Below, piece after piece: positions 51,501 through 60,912 of a stretch of 64,000 bases of DNA. This stretch comes from Tribonema minus (taxonomy: Eukaryota; Sar; Xanthophyceae; Tribonematales; Tribonemataceae): positions 1 through 64,000 of the forward strand of contig JAFCMP010000127.1 in NCBI GenBank assembly GCA_017506865.1, read 5' to 3'. The notes beneath the pieces are model-generated. The model saw nothing but the letters and a program-made list of their open reading frames with translations, ran no database searches and was not told the origin of the DNA. A program made the position numbers and the translations under genes. Each line of letters begins with the position of its first letter. Position 1 is the stretch's first letter.

Positions 51501-54500
51501 TGAGACTCATCTGTGCCTGCCACAGCGCGCAGCGCAGCATTTGACAGCACGTCTCGCAAGGGTGACATCTTCACACAATGCCTACCACCCCTTGTCCACC
51601 TGCCTGCAAGGCAGCCAGTCAGAGGGCACAGGCTCTACAATGCGATGCACGGCAAATGCTCGCGGGACACGGCAGCCGCATCAGCGTTTTTCTTAATGCT
51701 GTTGTGCATTATTTATGCCATGCGCAGGGCTCAAGTCACTGAGAGCTGCCGCGGCGGCGCGCGTACGGGTGGACGCTTTCGACAACGTCATCGCGCGCGT
51801 TGAGTTTTGCATCGATGCCGCCCGCGCAGAGGTGAGCTCACGCAGTAGTCTTGAGAAAATTTCAGCTGCCCTTTTGATGTACTTCGCTGAAAGAATTTTT
51901 GGGGGTTCTGATAGCTGGTATGTATGATGGCAAGCTCAGCACTGTCTTCCGGATGGAATTGGATTAAGTACGCAGGTGGCTACATTTAGTAAAACTCTGA
52001 AACGACTCATATTGGCTCTGCACGTTTGATGACAGTATGTATAGCTGCAAGGAGCTAAGTGGCTATGCGATGGCTGCATTACATGCTCGCGCTCACAATC
52101 CCTTTGTTGGAAAGATCAAGACAAAAGCACGCGTCTGTTGCTGCAGCGATCTGATGTCAAACTGCTTTCCTGTGTGTGACATGCGCGCCCTCACTGCTCA
52201 CTTAATACCGGAAAGACATTCTTCTGCATGCACTTCATCGCGGCATGACATGTATGTGTATGTATGCACCCAGACCTCATTGACAGCAGGCACCACGTTG
52301 CAGCTGCAAAGACGTCAAACCAGTACAGTAGCTCTCCTGCGCGCCATCACAAGTACTGCCACCAGTGCTCAGTAGCTCCCCTGATTTGCCCGTGCTTGAC
52401 ACGTTTTCTGCTCAACAACCAGGGCGCGAAGTGGGCGGCCAAAGAGGCCGCGACCGTGCGCGCGGCGGCGTCTGAGGCCGTACTGCGGGTAACGGTGGAT
52501 GAGCTGCAGGCTGCCTCCGCCGTCGCCGCGCCCGGCAACCTGAGCGCTGCTGCTGATGTCGTGACGGCGGCGGACGAGGCAGTGCCCAGCCATGCGGCGG
52601 AGCACTTGGGGGACATTGCCGCCGCCACCGCCGCCGCCGCCACAACTGACGGCGCTGCCGCCATCACTGCCGCCAGCGCCGCCGCCATCGCATCATCAGC
52701 GGTCACCGAAGATGCCGCACTCAGTCGCACGGCCAAAGTCCTGCAACCCGCGGACGCCGGCGCTGGCACGCCCTGTCGGCTGAGCACTGTTGCCAACTTC
52801 CCCAGCGCTCAGCGCTCTCAGGCAGTAGACCTGGCGGCGCAGGGGGGGGTTGAGCATGTAGCGGATGCGGGGCAGAGGGAGGTAGGCCCTGGTGCGAACG
52901 ACGACGCGCAGGGGGGCGGGGGCGCAGCTGACGCCGCCGCCCCTGGCGGCAAAACCAGCGAGAAGACATCTCCGATGCGGCATTTGCGGAAGCGAGCGGC
53001 GCGACTGGGGACCAGGCAGACGACACTACCTCCATGAATGCTGCTGCCGTTTCCGGCACTGATGTGCGGAGTCGCGGCGCTGTCAACGACGGCAACCTGA
53101 GCAGCGCCACCGAGGAGCCGGCAATCTGCATCACTTCCGCCGCCGCCGCCGCCTCTACCGTTACCAGCACGCTCAGGAAGCGTTAGACGGCCGGCCGAAC
53201 GCCATTCAACGCGGCGCCGCCAACGCACCGGAGCGCGCCAGCGGCTGCGCGCCACCCCAAGAACTGAGCGCTGTGGACACGCTGGCGGTGGCCATTGAGC
53301 AGCTTACGCGGGGCGCCGCTGCCCACAGCCGCAGTTCTGCCGTGATGCCGGATGTTCTGAGCGCTGCTGCGGATGTGGCGGCGGCAGGTGCAGCGCCGGC
53401 CGAGTGCGGCGGCGTGCGCAGCGCGGCGAACGAGCTGGTGCTGGGCGTCGCTGGCGGCGGCGCTGGAGACGTCACGGCTCAGCTGCAGGCCACGCTGAAT
53501 GCAACACTTCATCAGGTGAGAACTGCTTCAACACAAGTGCAATGGTACCAAGGTGATCCTGAGCACTGTGGCAACAGGTAGGCTTATGCAGTGTCAGTTT
53601 TGTGCGCTTCATAGGCACTTTGGCAATTGAGTAGGCAGGTCGAAGGCGACCTTGAAAGCACTTAAACTGGGTGAGCACTGCGGCGATGCGCAGCATTTCC
53701 CTGCAGGTGACGCTCTTTGCAGTTTCCATGTGTGGCAGCGCGGCCCTGTGAAATGCCCCCCCCCCCCCCCCCCTTTTGCCGCCCCTTCCCTTCCCCTCTC
53801 ACACACCACTGTGCACCCCTGGCCTCATACTGGCACACAAAAGTCTTGTGCTACTCCCGCAGCTACGAGCTTGCGGCATTGCAGTGTGCGCCGCGCGGAT
53901 GATGCGTTACAGTGCATACGTGTGCCTGTGTCTTCAAGTTGAGGTATACAGCGTCCCTATGTGTGCCATACTTTCAACACCATAACTTTCGCCTACTATA
54001 CCTAGCTGCATTCTTACTGTGCAGCTGATGAAGACACACTGAACAACTGCCGCTGACAACAAACCTTTGAATTAAGCAGGAGAGCATGACTTGAAATTTG
54101 CCTGCATCTGTAAACTCAAAGCCAACACCGCCTGTGTGCTGCCCCCTCAGGCGGGAGAAATGGTGGATGGTCGAGGCGCAGTCCCCGCCATGCTGCCCTT
54201 CTGGGTCCTGCTGTGTGTGCCGGTGCTGCTGCTGGGCGCGTGCCTGCGGCGATGGCACCGGCGCCCTCCAACGGTAAGCATGCGAGGATTACGATACCAA
54301 TACATTGCGAGACATGATCATGCATCTCGCGACTTCTTATCGCGACTTGATCAGGGACTTGCACACCCTTGTGGTTTCCTGCCATGCTGGTATAGACGTT
54401 AGAAATGGAAGATATCTCTAAAGTAAAACAATGGGGAAGGCAGGCAGGCCTATAAGCTCAGAACGCCACAGCGCTGACGCTGTCGAGCTCAGCGGTGCCA

Positions 54501-57500
54501 TAGCTGTCGCAAACGAAGTCAATGCTTGAAGCTATTGCGCTTGTAGAGTGACAGACATCATATCCTGTAGTAAGACATACGATTTGACGACACTCAAGCA
54601 TCCTCCGCAGGGATTACACAGGAAACAAGAACCTACTCAACACCATAATATCTCAAGGTTGAAGTCTGTGCTAACAAGCACTCGCTGTGTTGTGAAGGCG
54701 CACATACTTGGCATTGAGCTCAAGGGTCTGCTGAGTGCTTTGGGGGCAGCTCTCATGTCAGTCTCTCCATCACTGTGACACATTGTGAAACCCCCCACCC
54801 CAGATGTGGCAGGCAGCTGTGTGCCATGCAGTACTTCAACATGCAAATTGTCACCATGCATCTTAAATTGCCGCCCATTGCAGCTGCCGACGGTCAAAAT
54901 GGCTGGAAACGTACACATTTCCTCTCCTCATAGCATGCTGTCTTGAGACAGCAGAGCAAGACTCGACGCATCTGCACACGAGCTCATGCTCACAAGTGTA
55001 TTCTGCTGGCTTTTGTGTGTACGTACTGTATGCGCCTGCGCAGGTCCCCGGACACTCTGGCAATGCCTTAACGGCCCCCATGCAAGCTCCAGTCGGCAGT
55101 GCTGCTCTGGCCTCGTCGTACGGCCAACAAGCACAGAGCCAGGCCATCGTCGCTACGTTTGGGCCCCTGCCCGCTGCTGCCGGCTTGGCGCCGATCCTGT
55201 TGGTCGTCGAGACCAAGAGCAACGGGGACGTGACTCGGGAAGTCTCGGGTCTGGCGACTGTACTTGGTGAGTCTGGTGTGCCTTGATTGTGATCTCTCAG
55301 GTCACGATGACGGAGCCGCCGATGCACACGGAGCGATCCAGTCTTCTAGTGGTCGCGTGCGAGCACCTTGTCAGGGCTAGGGTTAGGGCTGGGGTTAGGG
55401 CTAGGGTTAGGGCTAGGGTCAAGGTTAGGGGTCAGGCTTAGGGCATTTACTATATGCGGTACGGCAGGGAGCTACGATGCCTGTACGCGCGACCGTATGT
55501 ACCATGATCGAGAGTGAGGGTGGAAGCATGTGCTGTTGCTCTAAATCTATGTACTTCTAGACCTTTAACTGCAGTCAGCGTTCGAGGCATGGGCACCGCA
55601 GCTCATTTGAAGCACGTAGAGCTGCAATATTGTCCCTTATCTCATATACGCTGACATTCAGCAACACCTGTATTCAAGTGCGCGGTGTCGATCCACAGAC
55701 TCATTCAGGTCTCTCACTGCCATCCCGAGTTGCCTCACAGCTGCTTCACACTGGAGCAGCAACAGCGCTTCGTGAGGGTTTCTGATTCTGATGGGCGCAT
55801 TTTGCACACTTGTCCTTTGAAGCTTCCACATCCAAGGCTGTAGCAACGCTCCGAGTGCAGCTCTGCCGCTTGTCTCCGCACGAATACAGTCAGGCCTGTT
55901 ACCATTGCTCTCACAACCTGTTGCTACCCGCTACTGCCCTTCAGCCGTAACCCTAATCCTAACCTTGGACCCCAACAATAACTCTACCCCTTACCCTAAC
56001 CCTAATCCTGGCAGTGCTCCCCTCTGCCGCCCTCCAGCCCGGCGCATGCCGCGATGCCAGCTTTTTCACTCCGCTGCCGTCGATTGCACTCTGTGTAACG
56101 GTGCCGTGTGCACGACGTGGTACATGTTTCTGACACTCACGATCTTGCTTCGTTCATCACGCGCTGCAGCCTGGGCCAGAGCGAGGTACAGGATGGAGGC
56201 CACCGTGCGCAGGTCCCTGGCCGCCACAGCCGCACGCAGCGGCGCGCTCGTTGGTGAGTCACCCCAGCAGCTGAGCGCTGCACACCTTCAACTGCTACTT
56301 CAAGTTGAAGTTTCATGGAGGCATGTAGGCACCTCAAGCCTCGGCCGACCTGCGATTTCATTAACGTCGCTTTAGCCGTATGCGCAGTCTGCGTGGAATA
56401 GCACCAACAATATCAAGCCACCTCTGGTTTGGATTATTGAGTACCTGCTGTGTGTGTGTACTCCCAACCAACGGTCGCCAACTCACCTGGGCCGCTTCCA
56501 ACAGCCATAGCAGCACAGAGAGTAAAGTATCATCTCACGCGTGCCTTGTACGGAATAACACACAGCACATCCTCCTTACTATACAGTGCTTTTGATGCAC
56601 GCGCTCTGTTCTGCAGGTCGGGATGCACTCTCGGCGATATTGGCGGAGTTCAATCGTCTCTGGGGCATGGCGGTGGGGCTGCCACGGCGCTGGCGTCGGC
56701 AACGCCCTGTGCCGCTGTTGACCAACGGTAAGGCAACTGATCAGTTTAGATTCGCTTCATCGATTGTTCAGAGCCAGGGACAAGCTGGCTTGCTGTTTCG
56801 TGATTGAGTGATGCGCCGCCAGAACTGCAGTGCCTGCAACAGGATGTTCATGCATGACTCCGCCTCCGTGGCAGCTGATCGCTGGCGCATCGTGGCACAG
56901 ATGCTTGCAATGCGCGTATGATGTCACCGCTAGGAGCTTGCTACCGTCCATGTACAGTTGAAGTAGGCGCGCACATGCGCCGGTGACATCCCACAATTGC
57001 GAGGAGGGCGTGCATTGCATATTAGTAATTTAGCTCAAGCGCATGGTGCATGTAGCGGACGCCTACAATCAATTCGGCAACGTAGACGCTTCTATTGCGG
57101 GCTTCTTTCAATATTCAATTCGGCGACGAATACGCTTGTGCTGCGGGCTTCTTTCAACGTTTGTCATGCACGCCTGCTGCTGTGCAGCCCGGGGCCTGCG
57201 TCAACTGGTGGAAGGCGTCATGCGCAGGGTGGAGGGCGCGCCGGGCAGCAGCAACGAGCGGCGCAGCAACGCGCTGCTTGGTGGGTCACGTTGGTTGAGC
57301 GCTGCAGTCTTATCACGCTGTATGGTTGTGAAGGAGCAGGGTTGATCGCGCTGTTTGTGTGTGCGTTGTGAGCGCTGCAAGGGTGCGGTGCATGCGATGG
57401 CTGCCGTTGGGCGCTGTGCTTTTGTCAGCAGTTGTTGCGCTGTGCGGAGGACCGCCACTGCACCAAAATACCACAGCTAAAACCACTGCACCAATGACAT

Positions 57501-58971
57501 GAGCTGCTACAAGTACTTACGATGGCGCTTATGCGCTTGATCAAAGCAGTACATGGCAGTTCTGTCACTTTCCCAATGTTATATTGCCGCCGCACTTACT
57601 GCACATGTGCTTTACCGCAATCAAAAATCACGTCTACATGGTTTGAACTTCGGCATGCATCTAACGGGGGCTGCCGCACATACTCTGCTACACAGCGCGG
57701 GTCCTGCGTCAGCTGGTGGAAGGCGTCGTGCTCAGGCCGCTGGGTGCGCTGGGCAGCAGGAGGACGCGCCGCAGCGACGCGCTGCTGAACGGTGAGTCAC
57801 ATTAGCTGAGCGCTGCGCTGTACCATGCGCCGTGCTATTTGTAATTATGAGCAATGGCTAGGGTTGCCAAAACGATATTATTGAAAAAATACGGTCAACG
57901 GTATTTGTAGCGTAAACCATGCTGATCTTGACCACAGCTTCGGGTGCCCCGAGGTTTATCTTCGGGCTTACTGTGCCAGACGCAAAAAAATGGTATCGAA
58001 GTTCTCCAAAACCTCAATAGGCAGGAGTTTACGGTCAAATTACGGTACGATTTACGGAGTATATTTGTAAAAAAGGTACGGTTTTGGCAACCCTAGCAAT
58101 GGCGCTGGGCAATGTGTTCAGGTGCCTTGTACGCGCCTGCGTGGCATGCGATAATTGCTGTTGAGCACTGCCTCTTCCTCAACACAAGACGACTTGCAAG
58201 CAGCAAATTTGTGCACGCCGCCTTGCTTACGAGTCACTCAGACCACACATGCGCCCACTAGTGGCGTTGGATCGTCACAACAATTCCGAGAAACGGTCGC
58301 ACGATGAACCCTCGTGCCAGCACATCACGAATACTTGCTTCTACGTGCACACAGTCGGCGCAGGCTCCAACCAAAAACACCCAGCGTGTAAAGAAAGCTA
58401 GCTCTGCAAAGTCGTAGAGAACAGGATTTAAGGAAGATGTCACTCGCAGATGCCTTCTCAGAGCAGGAGTGATTTGCTTGTGGATGTCGTCAAAAGGCAT
58501 CAGCCTCAGCAATACTTGTTTTTTCGAGTACTGCCCCTCCTTCAAGTACTTTGAAGTACATGTTTTTGGTGCCGGTTTCAAGCAGCTGCAGCTGGCACCT
58601 GATGATCTGTGTCTCTGTATTCCCACACATTGCCCCAGTCATAAAGCTGGTAATGCATCAACTGTGGGAATTTGGCTGCGAACGTTGACGCACTGAACTC
58701 TGCAGTGCACAAGTCGTAACAAGTGACTCATTCTTGTGTGAAGTCCTGAGATAAATGCTCCCCGGCAACGCACGTACCACCTGCCTATTGCCCAAGTCAA
58801 TGCCCTGGCTCGTTTTCAACTTCAAACATGCAGCTTGCGCATCACCATTCCCCTCTGCGCAGCCACTACTTACACCAGCTATCAATATATTGGTGCTTCG
58901 CCTCTTGTGACACAGCAGCTGATGCCAGCAACGGAGCCGCGAGCTGGGCGGTTCAGGACGAGCACGCTTAG
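36562..58971 (+). CDS. Large Ala-rich coiled-coil protein with an internal module array and one transmembrane exon
   Basis: Inferred exons: 36562-36810, 38798-38967, 39468-39680, 40115-40289, 40978-41153, 42194-42549, 43085-43139, 43597-43764, 44210-44374, 45158-45249, 45841-46070, 46637-46740, 47445-47646, 48097-48200, 48857-49058, 49644-49747, 50955-51155, 52423-53515 (two frame changes inside), 54151-54273, 55044-55266, 56170-56253, 56617-56727, 57188-57280, 57696-57791, 58916-58971. Apart from the frame changes, all phases join. The product is dominated by Ala-rich helical segments with heptad character (AAAAEAALASAKAAREAV and similar), has a repeated two-exon module in the middle, and one hydrophobic helix (MLPFWVLLCVPVLLLGACL) followed by Arg/His. 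I do not recognise a family. A membrane-anchored coiled-coil scaffold is an inference. Start, the exon at 42.2-42.5 kb and the 3' end are uncertain, and the C-terminal exons could belong to a separate gene. Confidence 0.55.
36887..36966 (+). repeat. Decayed copy of the 3' edge of the first coiled-coil exon
   Basis: This segment repeats the end of exon 36562-36810 (codons related to VAAAMAVYEAACHDARTAQK) with a GTGAG donor. It lies about 150 bp downstream, in the following intron, the same arrangement as in the ATPase gene. Confidence 0.65.
36978..37119 (+). repeat. Dispersed ~140-bp element, copy A, in an intron of the coiled-coil gene
   Basis: Plus-strand copy of the element at 10696-10834 (minus). 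It runs from GTACTTTTTATTAATTCTCG to AATGGCAT. The four serial hairpin stems are unchanged. It lies right after the pseudo-exon copy, in the first intron of the host gene and in the sense orientation. Confidence 0.75.
38545..38724. repeat. Tandem 90-bp duplication in an intron of the coiled-coil gene
   Basis: Two consecutive copies, about 38545-38634 and 38635-38724, beginning GTGTATGCTGTCGCTGAGCG and differing at about one base. It lies just upstream of the acceptor of exon 38798-38967. Confidence 0.85.
39765..39926 (+). repeat. Two copies of the 3' edge of coiled-coil exon 39468-39680
   Basis: About 39765-39825 and 39879-39926 repeat the exon end (codons for AQFAAAVERRRERDR) with its GTGACG or GTGAGG donor. 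The spacing is about 110 bp. Confidence 0.8.
41340..41925 (+). repeat. Four exon-like units alternating with TTAGGG tracts
   Basis: A unit with GTCAAGACACTGGCGCGTTT or a variant recurs at about 41365, 41530, 41716 and 41900. The intervals between are filled with TTAGGG and degenerate TTAGGG-like repeats (about 41405-41490, 41570-41665, 41755-41850). The unit reads as an Ala/Arg-rich helix, but no complete exon with both splice sites is clear. Confidence 0.75.
43196..43229 (+). repeat. Dispersed ~33-bp motif, copy 3
   Basis: TAGAGCTCTACGATCTTTGA followed by TTCGTTTTCATGTG, in an intron of the coiled-coil gene. It is related to copies at 15329 and 27089. Confidence 0.6.
43985..44260 (+). repeat. 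Tandem ~135-bp duplication across the acceptor of exon 44210-44374
   Basis: About 43985-44120 and 44120-44260 share the upstream intron (CTGCAGCAGCCAT and ATGATGA motifs), the AG acceptor and the exon start (codons for VDVVEHVLQDTQLS). Only the downstream copy continues into a full exon with a donor. Confidence 0.8.
50288..50594. repeat. Inverted duplication of a module exon
   Basis: A decayed forward copy of the 67-codon exon (about 50288-50430, acceptor changed from CAG to GAG, frameshifted) is followed after about 30 bases by an inverted copy of the same exon (about 50463-50594). The arms are about 130 bp. The transcript could fold into a long hairpin. Confidence 0.85.
51731..51834 (+). 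pseudogene. Duplicate of exon 49644-49747, incompatible in phase with its upstream partner
   Basis: Nearly identical to 49644-49747 and its flanks (about 180 bp), with intact AG and GT sites. The preceding exon copy (50955-51155) is one base shorter than its homologues and ends in phase 0. Splicing to this exon would give a stop within five codons, whereas skipping to 52423 keeps the frame open. Confidence 0.7.
52423..53515 (+). other. Long Ala-rich coding segment with two apparent frame changes
   Basis: From the acceptor at 52423, frame 1 stays convincingly coding (GAKWAAKEAATVRAAASEAV...) to about 52950. Coding character then passes to frame 0 (around EDISDAAFAEASGATGDQ, stop at 53184-53186) and then to frame 2 (around AQEALDGRPNAIQR, on to the donor after 53515). 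Either short introns or small indels in G/C runs explain this. It is part of the coiled-coil gene model. Confidence 0.5.
54151..54273 (+). other. Exon encoding a transmembrane helix
   Basis: This phase-0 exon (acceptor CTCAG, donor GTAAGC) encodes 41 residues. They include a hydrophobic run of about 19 residues, PFWVLLCVPVLLLGAC, followed by LRRWHRR. It is the only clear membrane segment in the coiled-coil gene. The positive-inside rule would place the following residues in the cytosol or stroma. Confidence 0.65.
55375..55440 (+). repeat. Interstitial TTAGGG-like tract
   Basis: Repeated GGGTTAGGGCT and GGTTAGGG units in an intron of the coiled-coil gene. Smaller tracts of the same kind (either strand) occur near 15700-15960, 17690, 23175, 42485, 50827-50905 and 55950-56010. 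Confidence 0.75.
57188..57791 (+). repeat. Duplicated exon pair near the 3' end of the coiled-coil gene
   Basis: Exons 57188-57280 and 57696-57791 encode related peptides (both RxLRQLVEGV...ALL) and keep intact splice sites and the same phase (1-1). Both could therefore be included without breaking the frame. Confidence 0.75.
57859..58095. mobile_element. hAT-type MITE with 8-bp target duplication
   Basis: A 237-bp element bounded by perfect terminal inverted repeats TAGGGTTGCCAAAAC (57859-57873 and complement at 58081-58095), flanked by an exact 8-bp direct repeat GCAATGGC (57851-57858 and 58096-58103). An 8-bp duplication and a TIR beginning TAGGGTTGCCA are typical of hAT DNA transposons. 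It is AT-rich inside, without coding capacity, and so non-autonomous. It is inserted in an intron of the coiled-coil gene. Confidence 0.92.
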
Positions 58972-59013
58972 GCGAACCAGCAACGGCTGCCGTCCCCGCC
59001 GCCATCACCAGCA

Positions 59014-59854
59014 ATGCCGCCGCAGCCGCAGCAGCACGATGCAGAATGCCCATCTGCGGCGGGTGCGGCGGAGACAGCAGCGGCGGCGGCGCCGGTGCCG
59101 GCAGCGGCGCCGGTGCCGCTGACAGCGGCGGCAACAGCTGCGGCGCCGGCGACAGCGACAGCGGCGGCGACGCCGGCGGCGACGCCGGCGGCGACGCCGG
59201 CGCCGGCAGCAGCAGACCTGGCAGCGTCAGCGGCTCCCGCGCCGCTGCAGCTCAGCTCAATCGGAACAGACTGTAAGCGGAACCCAGCAAGTGAGGCTTT
59301 GCTACGCCTGCTACGGAGGACCGAGGCTGCTGCCGAGCACAGCACGACAGCGCTGGTGCTGGCTCGCGGCAAGCCTGCGGAGGCTGCGCAGGCAGTGCAG
59401 CCGAGCCTGCGCAAGAAGCAGCAGCAGCGGCAGCAGCAGCACCCGCCGCAGCAGCATGCCCCGCTGGCGGGCAGCAAGGAGAAGGGACATCCGCAGCAGC
59501 AGCGATCATCATGCTCTGGTGTGGCGCGCGCGCCTGCGCAGGGCGCCGAGCTCAGCCGCCGCCGCCGCAACAGCAGCAGCGACGGCAGCAGCGGCAGCGA
59601 CGGCAGAAGCGGCAGCAGCGGCGGCAGCAGCGGCAGCAGCGGCAGCAGCAGCGGCAACAGCAGCGGCGGCATGAAAGACGGGCGCGACCCCTGCATCACT
59701 GTTGCGCTGCCCTCTAAGCACACGCGGGCGCTCGATGGCGTCGTCTCTGAGAGCGTGCGCGCCGCGACCGGCGACAGCGACGGCGGCTGCGTGCCGGCAC
59801 CGGCGCCGGTGCGGCCGACAGCGGCGGCGACAGCTGCGGCGCCGGCGCCGGCGA

Positions 59855-59893
<39 letters not shown>

Positions 59894-60537
59894 CAGCAGC
59901 AGACCTGGCAGCATCAGCGGCTGCCGTGCAGCTGCAGCCCAGCTCAGGCGGCACAGGGCTTGAGCGGAACTCGGCGAGTGAGGTGTTGCTGCGCATGCTG
60001 GGGAAGACCGAGCCTGCTGCTGAGCACTGCACGACAACGCAGGCTGCGCAGGCGGTAAAGCTGAGCCCGCGCAAGAAGCAGCAGCAGCCGCAGCAGCAGC
60101 CTCCGCCTCAGCAGCATACCCCTCTGGCGGTCGGTAAACAGAAGGGGCATTTGCAGCAGCAGCGATCATCATGCTCTGCAGCGGCTCGCGCGCCTGCGCA
60201 GGGCGCCGAGCTCAGCCGCCGCCGCAGCAACAGCAGCAGCGGTGGCAGCAGCGGCAGCAGCGGCGGCAGCAGCGGCGACGGAAGCAGCAGCGGAGTGGAA
60301 GACAGGCGCAACTTCCGCATCACTGTTGCGCTGCCCTCTAAGCACACGCGGGCGCTCGATGGCGTCTTCGCTGAGCGCGTGCGCGCCGCGACCGGCGACA
60401 GCTACAGCGGCTGCGCGCACTCCGACGTCAGCAAGGGAGCGCCCAGAACTTCACCACCCGAAGCTGCGCGGCACGCGCGGACGGCATCGGGACAGCTGCA
60501 GCATGTCTGCACGGTCTGCACGGATGCTTGGTCATAG
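59014..60537 (+). CDS. Ala/Ser/Gln-rich low-complexity protein with two internal repeats, 507 residues
   Basis: A single open frame from the ATG at 59014. It consists of two homologous halves of about 0.65-0.7 kb. Each has an Ala/Pro-rich run, a segment ending in LQLSS or LQPSS and then an ASEALLRLL-type helix, a Gln-rich run, RAPAQGAELSRRR, a Ser/Gly run and the conserved VALPSKHTRALDGV. The C-terminus has a CTVCTD motif before TAG. No known domain. It may begin as an exon (an acceptor-like CCAG sits just before the ATG) or as its own gene. High GC lowers stop frequency, so length alone is weak evidence, but the conserved segments between the two halves support coding. Confidence 0.5.
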
Positions 60538-60688
60538 GGGCTGCCCTGCCTCCAAGGCGTCAAGTGCAGCCGCGCTCGCGCCGCGGCGGTGGACGTGAGT
60601 CCTGCGACACATGATCGGAGAGTGCTGCCGCAGGTGCGGCAGTGCGAGCCGCCGCGGCGGCGGCAGCTACCGCCGCCGGTGGTGATAT

Positions 60689-60690
<2 letters not shown>

Positions 60691-60721
<31 letters not shown>

Positions 60722-60792
60722 CTCAGCAGCAGAAGGTGCCGAAGAGGAATGTCGCGCCGCCGAAACTTCAACCGCAGCAGCAGCGGCAGCAG
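60691..60792 (+). other. Probable poly-Gln exon
   Basis: A (CAG)n run in a frame reading poly-Gln, then KVPKRNVAPPKLQPQQQ, ending at a GTGGGT donor. It joins in phase 0 to the next segment at 60913. Immediately upstream, in the same frame, is a TAG at about 60688-60690. Either this TAG is part of the splice acceptor or the exon is interrupted. Confidence 0.4.
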
Positions 60793-60912
60793 GTGGGTGC
60801 TCGCGGCGCGCCTGCCGCTGTCTACGCCAACGACATGGCCGCTGCCGCCGCCACCATCGGGGCCACTCGCAATCCACCGTAGGCTGTGTGCAAAGCACGT
60901 AAGACGCCGCAG

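Larger units (their letters stand above)
45841..51834 (+). repeat. Array of two-exon modules in the coiled-coil gene
   Basis: A pair of exons is repeated about four times. A ~67-codon exon (related to GAKRALEARLAQQRSAAT, then AVLSG, then an Ala-rich end) lies at 45841-46070 (longer version), 47445-47646, 48857-49058 and 50955-51155. A 35-codon exon (related to LRAAAAARVRVDAFDNVIAR) lies at 46637-46740, 48097-48200, 49644-49747 and 51731-51834. Intron sequence is also partly conserved between units, so whole segments of about 1.4-2.1 kb were duplicated. Confidence 0.85.

Noticed and set aside
58968-60074. 368-codon minus-strand Ala/Leu-rich frame
   Set aside because: It is the complement of the triplet-repeat-rich plus-strand sequence. 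The plus-strand frame shows conserved blocks between its two halves, the minus-strand frame does not.
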